Of a stretch of 64,000 nt of DNA, positions 48,407 through 57,311 are shown one piece after another; position 1 is the first letter of the stretch, and every line of letters starts with the position of its first letter. The notes below the pieces were generated by a model, which did not search any database, was not told the DNA's origin, and was given only the letters and a program-made list of their open reading frames with translations. The position numbers were made by a program, and so were the translations under genes. The DNA is taken from contig CAYQYP010000460.1 of assembly GCA_964421755.1 (NCBI GenBank), forward strand, positions 1-64,000. Reading direction: 5' to 3'. This DNA is from CAVUUN01 sp964421755 (GTDB lineage: Bacteria; Acidobacteriota; UBA6911; RPQK01).

Positions 48407-50131
48407 TTAGTTGATCCGGATATTCGGGGCGAGCACCCAAGGCGCCGGGGTGCTCATCGCGCTGGCTTCCGCCTCGACCCATTCCCTCAATGACTTGGGA
48501 GCCGAGAGCCTCACCGGCAACAAATCGCCGCTCGACAGGGACTCCCACAAACTTTGTGGCCGCGGGTACAGCATCAGCTGGAGTTTTTCTCCTTTAGCCA
48601 TCTTGAGTGCCTCTTTCATTCGAGCGACGGCTGTCTCGATGCCCCCCACGTCATCCACCAGCCCGGCGTTGAGCGCCTGGCTGCCGGTGTAGATTCTCCC
48701 GTGCGCTTTAGGCTCCAGTTGATCGTAGCCCATCTTCCGGCCCTTGGCAGCCTTTGTGACGAACACGTTGTACACCTCGGCCATCCACGTCTCGATCTGC
48801 TGCTTCTGCTCATCGGTCAGAGAACTGCTGAACGAAAAAATATCCGCGTTTGGCGCGAGCTTAATCTGCTCGATGTCCATACCGATCCAATCGTAGAACC
48901 CGCTCAGATCAAATTTGCCGAAGATGACTCCGATCGAACCGGTAATCGTGGACGGTTGGGTCACTATACGGCGGGCATCCATCGCGATGTAATACCCGCC
49001 CGACGCCGCTACTCCGGACATCGAAACGATGACGGGCTTGCCGGCCTTTTCGAGCATGCGGACTTCTTCCCAAACCATCTCTGATCCGACGACTGAGCCG
49101 CCCGGGCTGTTGACGCGGAGGATGACTCCTTCGACGGACTTGTCGTCGCGCAACCGGCGTAGATTCGTTGCGAGCGTGTTCCCGCCCACAATTCCCGCCA
49201 TCGACTCGCTGTCCCCGGAGGTAATGGTGCCCTCGGCAACCACGTAGGCGACTTTCTTTCGGGAACCACCACCAGATGCGCTCGCCGCTGAGCGATATCT
49301 GCCGGCGCTGATCCCCTTGTATTCCTTGCGCTTGCCCCCTGAGAACTTCAGCTTTTCGCGCACTTCGTGCTTATAGGCGCGAAAATCAATCAGCCGGTTT
49401 TCGAGGGCTTGCTTGTCGGTCACGATACCCTTCGACATCAAGGCCAATAGACGAGGCTCGGCGATCTTTCGCTCGGCGACTACAGTTTTTACGAAACGAT
49501 TCTGGATATCCTGGACGACGCCTTCGAGCATCGCTCGATACTCGGGTGTCATGCTCTCTCGAGAGTAACTGCCCGGGTTCTTGTATTCCTTGAACTGGAT
49601 GAACTCCGGCTTGATATGGAGCTTGTCGAGCGTATTCTTGTAGAAAGTCACTTCAGCTAGCAGCCCGTTGACCAGGAGGCCCGTGCCTGGGGTGAGATAA
49701 ATCGCGGTCGTGGGAGCAGTCAGGTAAATTTCCTGTTCCGTAACCACGTCGACGGCCAGATACGAGTGAATCGGTTTTCCCGAGGTTCGAAAGGCCTTCA
49801 TCATGTCCCGGATCTCTTCGATCTCCGCCCAGCTCATTGAGAGCGGATGGACTTCCAGGTATACGGCTTTGATCCGGTCGTCCGTCGCTGCTCGGTCGAA
49901 AATCTGGCGCAATTCCCAGAGACTGAGTCCTGACGGCTGGAACAGCTCGACAAACGGATTGGGGGAGGGGATTTCGGGGACCCCGCCTCCGATGTTGACT
50001 TCAAGGACGCTTCCCTCAGCTACCGAAACGGGCTCGCGCATGAGCCAAAAGATGGCGAAGCCGGCCGCGATAGCAATTCCGATCACGACCAGCAGAATAA
50101 TCACAACAATCAAACCTCTTCGTCCGCTCAT
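48407..50131 (-). CDS. sppA: Signal peptide peptidase SppA, long (67K) type
   Basis: 574 residues. An N-terminal membrane anchor (about 5-30) is followed by two related S49 domains. The base lysine lies in the first ('FKEYKNPGSYSRE') and the nucleophile serine in the second ('VSMSGVAASGGYYIAMDA', with 'NSPGGSVVGSEMVWEEV' before it). SppA degrades leftover signal peptides in the membrane. ATG 50131 has GAGGAGA 7 bases upstream; a TTG at 50146 has none. A stop 5 bases from the end of the large inverted repeat suggests that element ends the transcript. Confidence 0.95.
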   Translation of the reverse strand: MSGRRGLIVVIILLVVIGIAIAAGFAIFWLMREPVSVAEGSVLEVNIGGGVPEIPSPNPFVELFQPSGLSLWELRQIFDRAATDDRIKAVYLEVHPLSMSWAEIEEIRDMMKAFRTSGKPIHSYLAVDVVTEQEIYLTAPTTAIYLTPGTGLLVNGLLAEVTFYKNTLDKLHIKPEFIQFKEYKNPGSYSRESMTPEYRAMLEGVVQDIQNRFVKTVVAERKIAEPRLLALMSKGIVTDKQALENRLIDFRAYKHEVREKLKFSGGKRKEYKGISAGRYRSAASASGGGSRKKVAYVVAEGTITSGDSESMAGIVGGNTLATNLRRLRDDKSVEGVILRVNSPGGSVVGSEMVWEEVRMLEKAGKPVIVSMSGVAASGGYYIAMDARRIVTQPSTITGSIGVIFGKFDLSGFYDWIGMDIEQIKLAPNADIFSFSSSLTDEQKQQIETWMAEVYNVFVTKAAKGRKMGYDQLEPKAHGRIYTGSQALNAGLVDDVGGIETAVARMKEALKMAKGEKLQLMLYPRPQSLWESLSSGDLLPVRLSAPKSLREWVEAEASAMSTPAPWVLAPNIRIN

Positions 50132-50217
50132 TGGTTTTCTCCTCAATCGATTGTATTCTGAGCGTGCGGTTTAACGTCAAAAAACTTTGTCTGAAGCCCG
50201 AGACAAAGGCCAATCAG

Positions 50218-50241
50218 GAGCGCGGACGTCCGGCCCGCTTC
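50218..50241. repeat. GAGCGCGGACGTCC palindromic repeat, imperfect copy
   Basis: GAGCGCGGACGTCC followed by GGCCCGCTTC forms an imperfect hairpin just upstream of the dehydrogenase ribosome site. It is the same family as 24704 and 27239. Confidence 0.6.
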
Positions 50242-50259
50242 AGACGAACAGGAGGGACT

Positions 50260-51141
50260 ATGGATGCCGTCCGAGTGGGATTCGTGGGTTTGGGAATCAT
50301 GGGAAAGCCGATGGCGGGACACCTGCTGAAGGCTGGATATCCGCTCACCGTCTTTAACCGAACCAGATCCAAGACGGACGAGCTTGGCTCGCAGGGGGCT
50401 CGGGTTGCATCCACGCCGGCGGAGGTGGGCGCGAACGCCGACATCGTTATCACCATGGTTTCCGATTCCCCGGACGTGCAGGAAGTGGTCGCCGGTAAGA
50501 ACGGCGTTATCGAAGGCCTTGCGCCCGGTGGCCTCGTCATTGACATGAGCACAATCTCGCCGGCCGTAGAACGCGAGCTCGACCGGCAGTTGCGGGAACG
50601 AGGCTGCAGCCTCGTAGACGCGCCCGTTTCTGGAGGGGATGTAGGCGCAAAAAACGCCACGCTGGCCATCATGGCGGGAGGCGAGAAAGCAGACGTCGAG
50701 CGTGCGACTCCCGTTTTCCAGAAACTCGGAAAGACGATCACCTATTGTGGGGCGGTGGGGAACGGCCAACTGACCAAGCTCTGCAATCAGATCCTGGTTT
50801 CGATTAACTTGCTGGCTGTCTCAGAAGCCGTCCTGTTTGCCCGCGCAAACAACCTCGATCCGCTGACCATGATTCAGGCAGTTCAAGGCGGCGCCGCAGG
50901 GAGCTGGCAGCTGGCGAATCTCGGCCCCCGTGTCGTCAAGCGGGATTTCGCTCCCGGCTTCATGATCGACCTGATGCAAAAAGACCTCCGCCTGGTCCTG
51001 CAGGCGGCTGATTTGACTCCGACATGTCTTCCAGCTGCGAGCCTCGTGCATCAGCTTATGTCCGCCGCCCAAGCCGCCGGCCAGGGCCGAGAGGGAACGC
51101 AGGGCCTGGCTAAAGTGCTCGAGAAACTGTCGAGTCTTTGA
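50260..51141 (+). CDS. NAD(P)-dependent beta-hydroxyacid dehydrogenase (GarR/MmsB-like)
   Basis: 293 residues. NAD-binding 'VGFVGLGIMGKPMAGHLLKA' opens the protein. The substrate motif is 'DAPVSGGDVGAKNATLAIM', and the catalytic lysine lies in 'GNGQLTKLCNQILVSINL'. The family covers 3-hydroxyisobutyrate dehydrogenase, tartronate semialdehyde reductase and relatives; substrate preference is not visible. ATG 50260 has AGGAGGGA directly upstream. Confidence 0.92.
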   Translation: MDAVRVGFVGLGIMGKPMAGHLLKAGYPLTVFNRTRSKTDELGSQGARVASTPAEVGANADIVITMVSDSPDVQEVVAGKNGVIEGLAPGGLVIDMSTISPAVERELDRQLRERGCSLVDAPVSGGDVGAKNATLAIMAGGEKADVERATPVFQKLGKTITYCGAVGNGQLTKLCNQILVSINLLAVSEAVLFARANNLDPLTMIQAVQGGAAGSWQLANLGPRVVKRDFAPGFMIDLMQKDLRLVLQAADLTPTCLPAASLVHQLMSAAQAAGQGREGTQGLAKVLEKLSSL

Positions 51142-51144
51142 GTG

Positions 51145-51534
51145 TCAGCCACGAGTCGCGCTGACACCCGCAGTCGCGGCACCCCAGGCCAGGAGGACCC
51201 ACCCAACGAGGAGGGCGGTCCCGCCGATCGGCGTTACCGCCCCCAGCCAGCGCTGACCTGTCAGCGTCAATAGATAGAGGGTGCCTGAGAAAATGACCAC
51301 GCCTGCTGCGAAAAACCACCCGGCCCAGGAAAGAGCCTGGCTGTTAAAACGGGTCAGGATGAATCCCGTGAGAACCAAAGCGAGGGCGTGATACATCTGG
51401 TAGCGGACACCGACTTCGAACACCTGGAGCAAGTCCGCCGACAGCCGGTTCTTCAGCGCATGGCTGCCAAAAGCGCCGGCGGCAACGCCGAGAAAGCCGA
51501 ACAGCGCACCGATCACCATGAATAGTCGTTCCAT
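51145..51534 (-). CDS. DUF423 family membrane protein
   Basis: 129 residues with four membrane helices. 'GALFGFLGVAAGAFGSHALK' near the N-terminus and 'VGVRYQMYHALALVLTG' are the family marks (YgdD/YwdK). The function of the family is unknown. The stop lies 3 bases from the stop of the convergent dehydrogenase gene. Confidence 0.92.
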   Translation of the reverse strand: MERLFMVIGALFGFLGVAAGAFGSHALKNRLSADLLQVFEVGVRYQMYHALALVLTGFILTRFNSQALSWAGWFFAAGVVIFSGTLYLLTLTGQRWLGAVTPIGGTALLVGWVLLAWGAATAGVSATRG

Positions 51535-51634
51535 GCAATCACTATAGCGCGCGCCCGAGATGAAACACCTTTGGGTTTTGCATATACTGCAGTAAGGTCG
51601 GCAATCGAGCTATCCACCGCGGGAGGCGACACGC

Positions 51635-52081
51635 ATGGACGCGAAGAAGAATTGCTGGTGCGGCTTGGAGGTTGCAGAAGAGGGTATCAGGCTCTGCCTT
51701 CTCGGTGAGAAAGCGGACAAGCAGCGCCGTGAATTCGGCAACCGTGTGGAGGACCATCAGGCCCTGGCTGACTGGTTAGCCGCCGAAGGGTGCACCCACA
51801 TCGCGCTTAACCCCGTCCACCCGGGGTGGAAACCTCTCTATGGACTGCTGAAGAAGAGATTCACCACCGTTAAGGTCGTGGAGGATAGGACAATCACCCA
51901 ATCGAAGGCGGGCCTTGGCGACTGCTGCTGCGAGTGGTTGGCCGATCTGCTGCGAACCGGGCAGCTTGACAAACTTGACCAGGTCGAGCCAATCGGTGAC
52001 CGTACGCCTCATTCCGACGAAGATGCTCTTGGAGGACAGCCGGGCAAGGGACCGGAGCATTCGGGGGAAAAGACGCGGCGC
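51635..52081 (+). pseudogene. Decayed, frameshifted IS110-family transposase fragment
   Basis: The frame from ATG 51635 gives a match to the N-terminal part of IS110 transposases: 'LADWLAAEGCTHIALNPVHP', 'GWKPLYGLLKKRFTTVKVVE' and 'EWLADLLRTGQLDKL'. Near 51990 the likeness passes to another frame, reading 'TKMLLEDSRARDRSIRGKR', like the 'kLleeRarerNR' segment, so a frameshift is inferred. The active DEDD acidic residues are not kept: 'ESTG' became 'NPVHPG' and 'KTDxxD' became 'SKAGLGD'. The C-terminal catalytic-serine domain is missing. It is therefore inactive debris, followed directly by repeat arrays. Confidence 0.7.
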
Positions 52082-52089
52082 TGACGGCG

Positions 52090-52170
52090 ACTGCGCCCTG
52101 CCCACTGCGCAGCCCACTGCGCACTACCCACTGCGCACTGCCGACTGCAACTGCCCACTGCGCACTGCCG
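52090..52170. repeat. Tandem CACTGCC/CACTGCG array
   Basis: About ten degenerate heptamer units (CTGCGCC, CTGCCCA, CTGCGCA, CTACCCA) occur here, the longest of the three arrays of this family, directly downstream of the transposase remnant. Confidence 0.85.
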
Positions 52171-52257
52171 AACTGACGACGGCCGGGCAGGTGGTCGGCC
52201 TTCCGTTGGTCCGACTTCCAAGTCGGACACTTTCGGCCCGTTTGAGAATTTTCAAAT

Positions 52258-52411
52258 CTGGTAGTGGCCAGTGGCCAGTGGTCAGAAGGTGTGAAAAAAT
52301 CGTGAGACCGCATTTCGACCCCCAGGGGGTCGAAGACGTACATTCGCCTCGTCTCTCGATTCTTTCACACCTTCTCAGTTGTCAGTGGCCAGTGGTCAGT
52401 GCGCAGTGGAA
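52258..52411. repeat. Nested palindrome flanked by AGTGGCC tandem repeats
   Basis: AGAAGGTGTGAAAAAATCG at 52284 pairs with CGATTCTTTCACACCTTCT ending 52375. In the centre is a perfect 21-base palindrome, TTCGACCCCC-A-GGGGGTCGAA (52314-52334). Both sides are flanked by GTGGCCAGTGGTCAG units (near 52263-52284 and 52380-52400). Confidence 0.82.
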
Positions 52412-52412
52412 C

Positions 52413-52443
52413 AAAAAAGGGCGGCTCGGAGCCGCCCTTTTTT
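52413..52443. terminator. Bidirectional rho-independent terminator
   Basis: AAAAAA, then GGGCGGCT-CGG-AGCCGCCC, then TTTTTT. The T-run serves either strand. It lies 20 bases past the dikinase stop (minus). Confidence 0.9.
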
Positions 52444-52463
52444 GCTGTAGGGGGATGCTTCTT

Positions 52464-55160
52464 TTAGCTGTTCTTGATTGCTGCCTGGGCCGCCGCGAGA
52501 CGGGCGACCGGAACGCGGAACGGGGAGCAGCTCACGTAGTTCTGGTTGATGTTGTGGCAGAACTCGATGGAGGCAGGATCGCCGCCGTGCTCGCCGCAGA
52601 TCCCGACTTCGAGGTCGGGCCGCGCCGCGCGTCCCTTCTCCACCGCCATCTTCATCAACTGGCCGACACCTTCCTGGTCCAGTGTCTGGAAGGGATTCTT
52701 GGGCAGAATTCCCTTCTCGACATAGTCGAGCAGGAATCTGGCTTCGGCGTCATCACGGGAATAGCCGAAGGTCATCTGGGTCAGATCGTTGGTTCCGAAC
52801 GAGAAGAACTCGGCAAGACCGGCGATCTCGTCGGCGGTCACAGCCGCACGCGGAATCTCGATCATCGTCCCGAACTTGTAATCCACGTGCACGTTCTTCT
52901 CGGCCATGACTGCCTTGGCCACTTCCTCGAGCTGAGGCTGGATGATCTTCAGTTCATTCACGTGGCCGGTCAGTGGGATCATGACCTCGGGCTTCACGAC
53001 CACCCCCTGGTTCGCCATATTGCAGGCCGCCTCGAAGATCGCCCGAACCTGCATCTTGACGATGCCAGGCATGACGATGCTCAAACGGATTCCGCGCATA
53101 CCCATCATCGGGTTGCTCTCGTGCATCGACTCGACCGCCTTCAGGAGCTTCTCGTCTTCGGCCAAGCCTTCGGTTTCACCCTTGACCCGCTTGGTAATTA
53201 CTTTCTCAAGCAGATCCTGGTGATGAGGCAGGAACTCATGCAGCGGCGGGTCGATCAAGCGGATGATAACCGGCAGGCCGTCCATTGCCTTGAAAATCCC
53301 TTCGAAGTCGCTTCTCTGGAAAGGCAGCAACTCGGACAGGGCCTGATCGCGGGTCTCCTCGTTCTCGGCCAGAATCATGCGCTGAACGATGGGAAGTCTC
53401 ACTTCCTCGAAGAACATGTGCTCGGTCCGGCACAGGCCGATGCCCTGGGCGCCGAAAGAGCGGGCACGCTTGGCATCGTCCGGGTAGTCCGCGTTGGCCC
53501 AGACTTGGAGGCGACGGAACTCGTCGGCCCAGCAGAGCAGGGTGATGAGGTCCGTCTGCTCCTCAAACTTCGGGTGCACGGTCGGAATCTGGCCTGCGAT
53601 GGCTTCGCCGGTGGCGCCGTCAATAGAAATCCAGTCGCCTTCTTTCACAACAACGCCGTGCGCCGTGAACTGGCGCTTCTTCAGGTCGATCTTGACGTCG
53701 CTCGCACCCACGATGCACGGGACCCCAAACTGACGGGCCACAACCGCCGCGTGGCTGGTCGCGCCGCCTTCACTTGTCAAAATGCCTTTGGCAGCGAGCA
53801 TTCCGTGAACGTCATCCGGTTTCGTAAAGGGACGGACCATGATGACGGCTTTGCCGGACTTGCCCCACTCTTCGGCGATGTCCGCGTCGAAAGCAGCGAC
53901 GCCGACGGCGGCGCCGGGTGATGCGTTGACGCCCTTGGCGAGCAGTCGGCCTTCTTTGGCGGCCGCTTTCTTTGCGTCGGGGTCAAAGCCGGGGTGAAGC
54001 AGGGTATCAACGTCTGCAGGCTTCACACGCATCACGGCTTCTTTCTTTGTGATGAGCCCTTCGTTGGCCATGTCTACGGCGATCTTCACGGCGGCCTTCG
54101 AAGTGCGCTTGCCGTCGCGTGTCTGCAGCATGTACAGCTTCTGGCGCTCAATCGTAAACTCGACGTCCTGCATCTCCTTGTAGTGGAGCTCGAGTTTCTT
54201 GCAGATGTCCTGGAACTGCGCGAAAGCGGCGGGCAGGTCCTTTTCGAGGTCGGCGATTTTCTTGGTGTTGCGGATCCCGGCCACTACGTCTTCGCCCTGC
54301 GCGTTGAGCAGATAATCCCCGTAAAGCAGTCTCTCGCCAGTCGCGGGATTGCGGGTAAAGGTGACGCCCGTTCCCGAGTCATCGCCCATGTTTCCGAACA
54401 CCATCGTCTGAATGTTGACGGCCGTTCCGAGGTCGTGCGGGATTTGGGCGGCGTTGCGGTAGTCGACCGCGCGCTTTCCGTTCCAGCTCTTGAATACCGC
54501 TTCGGTCGCGAGCTTCAGCTGCTGGTACGGGTCCTGAGGAAAATCAAAGCCCTTTTCCTCCTTGACGATCTTCTTGAAGACTTCGACCAGTCCCTTCCAA
54601 TCCTGGGCGGTCAGCTCGGTATCCGACTTGACGCCTTGCTTGGCCTTCACTTCGTCCAGCGCTTCTTCAAACGGCTCGTCTGCAATGTTGAGAACAACAC
54701 AGCCGAACATCTGGATCAGGCGTCGGTATGAGTCGTAGACGAAGCGTTCGTCGCCCGTCAGCTTGATCATGCCTTGGACGCTCGCATCGTTCAGGCCCAG
54801 GTTGAGCACCGTGTCCATCATGCCGGGCATCGAGAACTTCGCGCCGGAGCGGCAGGAAACCAGAAGCGGATTGTTCGGATCGCCGAACTTTTTGCCGGTC
54901 TTGCTCTCGACCTTCTTCATGGCTTCGAGCTCTTGTTCCCATTGTCCTTCGGGGAACACCTCGCCCGCCTTCTGGTACGCGTTGCATGCCTCGGTGGTTA
55001 CAGTGAATCCGGGCGGGACTGGAAGTCCGATACGAGTCATCTCGGCCAGGTTGGCTCCCTTGCCTCCAAGCAGGGCCTTGACCCTGTCCCAACTCCCGGG
55101 GCCGACTTTCTTCTCGGCTTGATCCAGTTCCTCAAACAAATAGACCCATTTGTACGACAT
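52464..55160 (-). CDS. ppdK: Pyruvate, phosphate dikinase
   Basis: 898 residues. The N-terminal ATP-grasp domain starts 'MSYKWVYLFEELDQAEKKVG' with 'LLGGKGANLAEMTRIGLPVP'. The swivelling phosphohistidine lies in 'TSEGGATSHAAVVARQFGVP', and the C-terminal TIM barrel has 'GIGLCRTEHMFF', 'NPMMGMRGIRL' and 'GICGEHGGDPASIEF'. It interconverts pyruvate + ATP + phosphate with PEP + AMP + pyrophosphate, serving gluconeogenesis or pyrophosphate-linked glycolysis. ATG 55160 has AAGGAGGA upstream. Confidence 0.96.
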   Translation of the reverse strand: MSYKWVYLFEELDQAEKKVGPGSWDRVKALLGGKGANLAEMTRIGLPVPPGFTVTTEACNAYQKAGEVFPEGQWEQELEAMKKVESKTGKKFGDPNNPLLVSCRSGAKFSMPGMMDTVLNLGLNDASVQGMIKLTGDERFVYDSYRRLIQMFGCVVLNIADEPFEEALDEVKAKQGVKSDTELTAQDWKGLVEVFKKIVKEEKGFDFPQDPYQQLKLATEAVFKSWNGKRAVDYRNAAQIPHDLGTAVNIQTMVFGNMGDDSGTGVTFTRNPATGERLLYGDYLLNAQGEDVVAGIRNTKKIADLEKDLPAAFAQFQDICKKLELHYKEMQDVEFTIERQKLYMLQTRDGKRTSKAAVKIAVDMANEGLITKKEAVMRVKPADVDTLLHPGFDPDAKKAAAKEGRLLAKGVNASPGAAVGVAAFDADIAEEWGKSGKAVIMVRPFTKPDDVHGMLAAKGILTSEGGATSHAAVVARQFGVPCIVGASDVKIDLKKRQFTAHGVVVKEGDWISIDGATGEAIAGQIPTVHPKFEEQTDLITLLCWADEFRRLQVWANADYPDDAKRARSFGAQGIGLCRTEHMFFEEVRLPIVQRMILAENEETRDQALSELLPFQRSDFEGIFKAMDGLPVIIRLIDPPLHEFLPHHQDLLEKVITKRVKGETEGLAEDEKLLKAVESMHESNPMMGMRGIRLSIVMPGIVKMQVRAIFEAACNMANQGVVVKPEVMIPLTGHVNELKIIQPQLEEVAKAVMAEKNVHVDYKFGTMIEIPRAAVTADEIAGLAEFFSFGTNDLTQMTFGYSRDDAEARFLLDYVEKGILPKNPFQTLDQEGVGQLMKMAVEKGRAARPDLEVGICGEHGGDPASIEFCHNINQNYVSCSPFRVPVARLAAAQAAIKNS

Positions 55161-55275
55161 GAAAATGTCCTCCTTCTCGCTTTCAGGCAAAGATTTTTCA
55201 GAAATGGTTACGACTGCGCGCCCGCATTTTGATAAAGCGGTCATTATACAGAGGCGGCTGTGAGGTGGCAACCTC

Positions 55276-55303
55276 TAGGTACATCTCCTGTAGGTACATC
55301 TCC
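55276..55303. repeat. Two direct copies of TAGGTACATCTCC
   Basis: Identical 13-base units at 55276-55288 and 55291-55303 are separated by TG, in the 182-base gap upstream of ppdK. They could be a paired regulator site or a repeat; no palindrome is evident. The remainder of the gap up to 55342 is G+C-rich with GGCCGACGGCCGGGG. Confidence 0.6.
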
Positions 55304-55342
55304 GGGGGGCCGACGGCCGGGGCGCCAAGCGGCTCCCGGCCA

Positions 55343-55888
55343 TTAGTGGACGCTCTTGTGGATCAACTGATCGATCTCATCGGCGGTTGCTGCCCCCTGG
55401 GCAAGCAAGTCGAAGAGGACTTCGAAATCCCAGTCAGGCGGCAGGGCAAGCTTCTTGGCTAGAATCTCGCGCTCGAGTGGGTGCACGCCGTCAAGGACCA
55501 TTGCCTCGAGATGGTGAATGTCCACCGCCCCGAGTGGGCAGCTGGCGATCTCGATCGGCAGCCTGCAGCCTTCGAGCACGTATGCGGTCTTTTGGCTGGC
55601 GAAGCCCATGTAATCGGCCTCGTCCGCCGGCGGCCCATACCCCGAGTACTCGATCTTCTCGACGCGGACGCTGGCCCCGGTCTTCTCGTTGAATAACTTT
55701 ATAAAAAGGTCGTCGGCGACGCGATCCTCCGGTATGACGGCCAGAAGACCCTGGGGCTCTTCCCCGTTGTCGTCGAAGATTGCCGCAGCCCCGGAGGCCT
55801 CCGGGCCCGCCACGCGGGCCAATATGGCCCTGGCTTCATCGAGATTCCGGTACTTCACTGCATTGATTATCTTGGTGGGCACATTCAT
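55343..55888 (-). CDS. Conserved-looking protein of unknown function
   Basis: 181 residues, soluble, acidic (many D/E, pI likely low). It has no signal peptide and no motif I recognise. The N-terminus 'MNVPTKIINAVKYRNLDEAR' looks helical, the middle contains 'NEKTGASVRVEKIEYSGYG' and 'PLGAVDIHHLEAMVLDGVHP', and the C-terminus is helical with 'FDLLAQGAATADEIDQLIHK'. Codon use matches neighbours, and the frame is long with an ordinary start, so it is likely a real gene. It is minus-strand, upstream of ppdK, with 182 bases between. Confidence 0.65.
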   Translation of the reverse strand: MNVPTKIINAVKYRNLDEARAILARVAGPEASGAAAIFDDNGEEPQGLLAVIPEDRVADDLFIKLFNEKTGASVRVEKIEYSGYGPPADEADYMGFASQKTAYVLEGCRLPIEIASCPLGAVDIHHLEAMVLDGVHPLEREILAKKLALPPDWDFEVLFDLLAQGAATADEIDQLIHKSVH

Positions 55889-56004
55889 GGGTTGCCTCGT
55901 TCGGTCTTTATGGTATCATCCGGACTCGCCAGACGGAGTAACCCGGTTTGAGACTAAGAGTCAGCCGGGTGTATCTCCCACTCAGTGCAGTGAAAGGAGG
56001 GGGG

Positions 56005-56718
56005 ATGAAAACCGTAAACGCCTATCTTCAGGACAGACATCGCCCACCCAAGAGTCTGTTCGGCTTCGGTATCTTCCTTATCTTCGTTTTCTTTTCAGGC
56101 ACCCTGACGGCAAGTGGTGTGAGCCGCAAGGACAGGTTTTGGGACCAGGTGGATGTTGCGCCGATTCTGCAGGCGGGTCTCAGGCACCAGGGACTGGTCT
56201 CCGGACAGGACTTCGAACAGCTGGTGCGAAGCAATTTCCGGTTCATCTATTTCAACGCATTGCGCCAGGACCTGTTTCTTTCCATGCCGAAGCCCGAAAA
56301 GGTGGCGGGGAGAATTGCCAAGGTATTCGAGTTGTCCGAGCACATCCGCACCCTGGTTGAGGAAGGTCGAAATCTCCCGGCAGATTGCGAGTCATCACGT
56401 CGCAAGCAACTGGTCGACGAACTCGGCCGTTCCTCGGAAGAGTTGTATACAACCGTACACGACTTCTTCGCCGAGGGACACGTCAGCCGGTACGAGTGCA
56501 ACCTGGGAGTCGTGCGGGGCACTGATCGGCCGTTGTTCTCCGACTATCTGGATGAATGCGCTGGTATATGCCAGATGTTGGACAAGGAGTTGGTCCGTTA
56601 TTTTCTGAATCCCGCCCCGGGGGTCGTGCAGTTGTCCGATTACCAGAGTGTCTCCATCGAAGTCCTCAGCGTGACTTTGCGACGCCTCAGTCTCTATGTC
56701 TTAAAAACGATGGAGTGA
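56005..56718 (+). CDS. Membrane-anchored or exported protein of unknown function
   Basis: 237 residues. After a basic N-terminus there is one hydrophobic segment (about 17-35, 'LFGFGIFLIFVFFSGTLTA'), an uncleaved anchor or long signal. The rest is helical with several charged heptads ('VFELSEHIRTLVEEGRNLPA', 'LVDELGRSSEELYTTVHDFF'). ATG 56005 has AAAGGAGGGGGG directly upstream, which decides the start. I recognise no family. It ends at a hairpin shared with the convergent gene. Confidence 0.65.
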   Translation: MKTVNAYLQDRHRPPKSLFGFGIFLIFVFFSGTLTASGVSRKDRFWDQVDVAPILQAGLRHQGLVSGQDFEQLVRSNFRFIYFNALRQDLFLSMPKPEKVAGRIAKVFELSEHIRTLVEEGRNLPADCESSRRKQLVDELGRSSEELYTTVHDFFAEGHVSRYECNLGVVRGTDRPLFSDYLDECAGICQMLDKELVRYFLNPAPGVVQLSDYQSVSIEVLSVTLRRLSLYVLKTME

Positions 56719-56726
56719 GCGGGATA

Positions 56727-56749
56727 AATCGGGGAAAAGTTCCCCGATT
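56727..56749. terminator. Hairpin between convergent genes
   Basis: AATCGGGGAA (56727-56736) pairs perfectly with TTCCCCGATT (56740-56749) around AAG. It lies between the stops of the plus gene (56718) and the minus gene (56763). The T-runs are short. Confidence 0.55.
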
Positions 56750-56762
56750 CTCGGAAAAGAGC

Positions 56763-57278
56763 TTAGATGAAGATCTCCTGATCCGAGGAGTAGCTCGCAG
56801 GGGACCGGTCCTGATGCCTCAGCTTCCCCATGAGCCCCGCTGCGGACTGCATGAGCTCCGAAATGCGCAGGCCCGGATGCACGATTGCCCGGTGGACCCT
56901 GAACGTCTGGCGGGAGAAGCCGGCCAACGTCTCGTCGGCCAGGCTATCGAACCTGACAAGGCCTGTTCGCGCCCTCTCCAGCACTTCTCCTATGGCGAGA
57001 TCATTCTTCCTAATCCATTCGGTGACCTGCCGTACCAGCGCCGGCCCGCGGTCCTGGAGCTTTGCGACCTTGTCATAAATACCATCTGTATGAGCGACCA
57101 GCTGTCGCAAAGACGTGCTGGCTGCGTTTGCCTGTAAGAGAAGGGCCGTCAGGCGGGGTCTCAGTGCCTCGAGTTCCCTGGAAAAGCGTGTAAAAAGGAC
57201 GAACACCAGTAGACCCTGGGCGACCACCAGGATACCCATTACGAGGACAGCGACCTGGAATAGAGGGCTGGCTTGCAT
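56763..57278 (-). CDS. Membrane-anchored coiled-coil protein, DUF948-like
   Basis: 171 residues. One N-terminal helix (about 6-29, 'LFQVAVLVMGILVVAQGLLV') is followed by a long amphipathic helix ('RELEALRPRLTALLLQANAA', 'STSLRQLVAHTDGIYDKVAK') and a weakly charged tail. This resembles DUF948/YtxG-like membrane proteins, but the likeness is of pattern only. A 56-residue membrane protein gene lies 33 bases upstream on the same strand, so they may act together. Confidence 0.65.
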   Translation of the reverse strand: MQASPLFQVAVLVMGILVVAQGLLVFVLFTRFSRELEALRPRLTALLLQANAASTSLRQLVAHTDGIYDKVAKLQDRGPALVRQVTEWIRKNDLAIGEVLERARTGLVRFDSLADETLAGFSRQTFRVHRAIVHPGLRISELMQSAAGLMGKLRHQDRSPASYSSDQEIFI

Positions 57279-57311
57279 TTCGCTCAGAACCTTAGCACAA
57301 AGGGCTGTCGT

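Larger units (their letters stand above)
52085..52463. other. Intergenic region of repeats and palindromes, no gene seen
   Basis: 379 bases between the transposase remnant and the dikinase stop. They hold tandem heptamers (52090-52170), a perfect hairpin GTCCGACTTCCAAGTCGGAC (52209-52228), the nested inverted repeat at 52258-52411 and a bidirectional terminator. Every part is repeat or hairpin sequence. Confidence 0.75.

Noticed and set aside
51915..53921. A 668-codon plus-strand frame opposite ppdK
   Set aside because: Most of it is antisense to ppdK and its start lies in repeats. Only its first part (about 51960-52070) carries the frameshifted IS110 segment.
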